The notes under the pieces: model-generated
Databases searched by the model: none
Seen by the model: the letters and a program-made list of their open reading frames with translations, nothing else
Told to the model about the DNA's origin: nothing
Shown here: one piece after another, positions 5,059 through 5,317 of the stretch
Position numbering within the stretch: the first letter of the stretch is position 1
Layout: each line of letters opens with the position of its first letter
NCBI GenBank assembly: GCA_002067405.1
Contig: MVRP01000249.1
Coordinates: 1 to 5,317, forward strand
Length of the DNA stretch: 5,317 nt
From: Syntrophorhabdaceae bacterium PtaU1.Bin034
Lineage (GTDB): Bacteria; Desulfobacterota_G; Syntrophorhabdia; Syntrophorhabdales; WCHB1-27
Direction of reading: 5' to 3'
Position numbers and translations under genes: made by a program

Positions 5059-5198
5059 TGGGATCCTAAGAGCCTGTCGCTATGACGTATACCGTTGGTT
5101 TCTACGTATCTCCTCAACCTCACTGTTACCGTCTCCGGTAAGAAGGTACCCTTTCGCGACCAGGCTTCGGGCACCGTGATGCCGACCAGATCCGCCAC
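5031..5198 (-). pseudogene. Probable tyrosine recombinase (integrase) fragment fused to the tRNA half
   Basis: The minus frame reads from about 5198 as VADLVGITVPEAWSRKG, TFLPETVTVRLRRYVETNG and IRHSDRLL, then runs into reversed tRNA sequence and stops at 5031-5033. The order (D-L, basic residue-Lys-Gly, FLP, LRRY, DRL) resembles the segment of phage-type integrases that precedes the catalytic HLRR box. The real similarity would end near 5069, where a family member continues DR[IL]FP. The catalytic His-Arg and Tyr motifs are absent, and upstream the frame is closed by a TGA near 5211. If the reading is right, this is an internal fragment of about 43 residues. It could instead be an unrelated short frame; the similarity is by eye only. 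Confidence 0.35.
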
Positions 5199-5259
5199 AG
5201 ACCCCGCCCCTCACGCGGTGCACGCTGAAACGGAATCTTTTTAACTCGATTCAATTCAG

Positions 5260-5298
5260 TTCACCTGAAATTTTTTGACACTTTATCCGGTGAAGTGT
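5260..5298. repeat. Nested inverted repeats near the right edge, possible element end
   Basis: TTCACC (5260-5265) pairs with GGTGAA (5289-5294), and ACACTT (5278-5283) pairs with AAGTGT (5293-5298). The two stems share bases, so they are alternatives and not one structure. Dense short inverted repeats beside a broken integrase would suit the end of an insertion sequence, but no family can be named and the other end lies outside the window. Confidence 0.35.
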
Positions 5299-5317
5299 TA
5301 GCCTTTTCCCGACCGCC

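Noticed and set aside
5061..5066. GGATCC at the tRNA/integrase junction as a cloning join
   Set aside because: A single BamHI/Sau3A-type site is common, and another GGATCC lies at 4809-4814 inside the natural palindromic repeat. It stays possible as an assembly chimera but has no further support.
5025..5070. tRNA-Pro(TGG), from the loop CTTGGGA
   Set aside because: The stem that should close the loop does not pair and the T arm is absent; the 5' half matches tRNA-Arg better, so no anticodon should be read.

Overview
The window looks like chromosomal DNA of a motile, chemotactic Gram-negative bacterium. The style of the chemoreceptor, the flavin prenyltransferase and the dispersed palindromic repeat suggests a proteobacterium, perhaps of the former Deltaproteobacteria. 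That placement is inferred from protein style only. The left half is ordinary chromosome. The right half is a patchwork of mobile-element and broken-gene debris.

Left part (1-2300). A leftward TetR-type repressor, cut by the window edge, is divergent from a rightward 541-residue methyl-accepting chemotaxis protein (MCP). The gap between them holds two 20-bp dyad operators sharing the core CGGTTAGT, a sigma70-like promoter for the repressor, and a sigma28 (FliA)-like promoter for the receptor. One operator overlaps each promoter, so the repressor probably controls itself and the receptor. Directly after the receptor lies a cheW remnant that is frameshifted and truncated.

Middle (2300-3470). 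A leftward ubiX-type flavin prenyltransferase converges on the receptor unit across a hairpin. A weakly supported small ORF lies upstream of ubiX on the same strand. An AT-rich promoter region follows.

Right part (3470-5317). A 72-residue charged helical protein is built almost wholly from a perfect 93-bp-period tandem duplication. After a 300-bp non-coding stretch comes an intact small serine recombinase of the resolvase/invertase (Mpi-like) class. Beyond it are a 24-codon stub resembling the start of a HicB-type antitoxin, a dispersed palindromic repeat of the 'RHPGESRGP' type, and the 5' half of a tRNA (tRNA-Arg-like). That tRNA half is joined to a probable tyrosine-recombinase fragment on the opposite strand. 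The last 60 bases carry nested inverted repeats that may be an element end.

The points most worth following are the repeat-built small protein beside the recombinase, the operator/sigma28 arrangement ahead of the chemoreceptor, and the tRNA-half/integrase junction.
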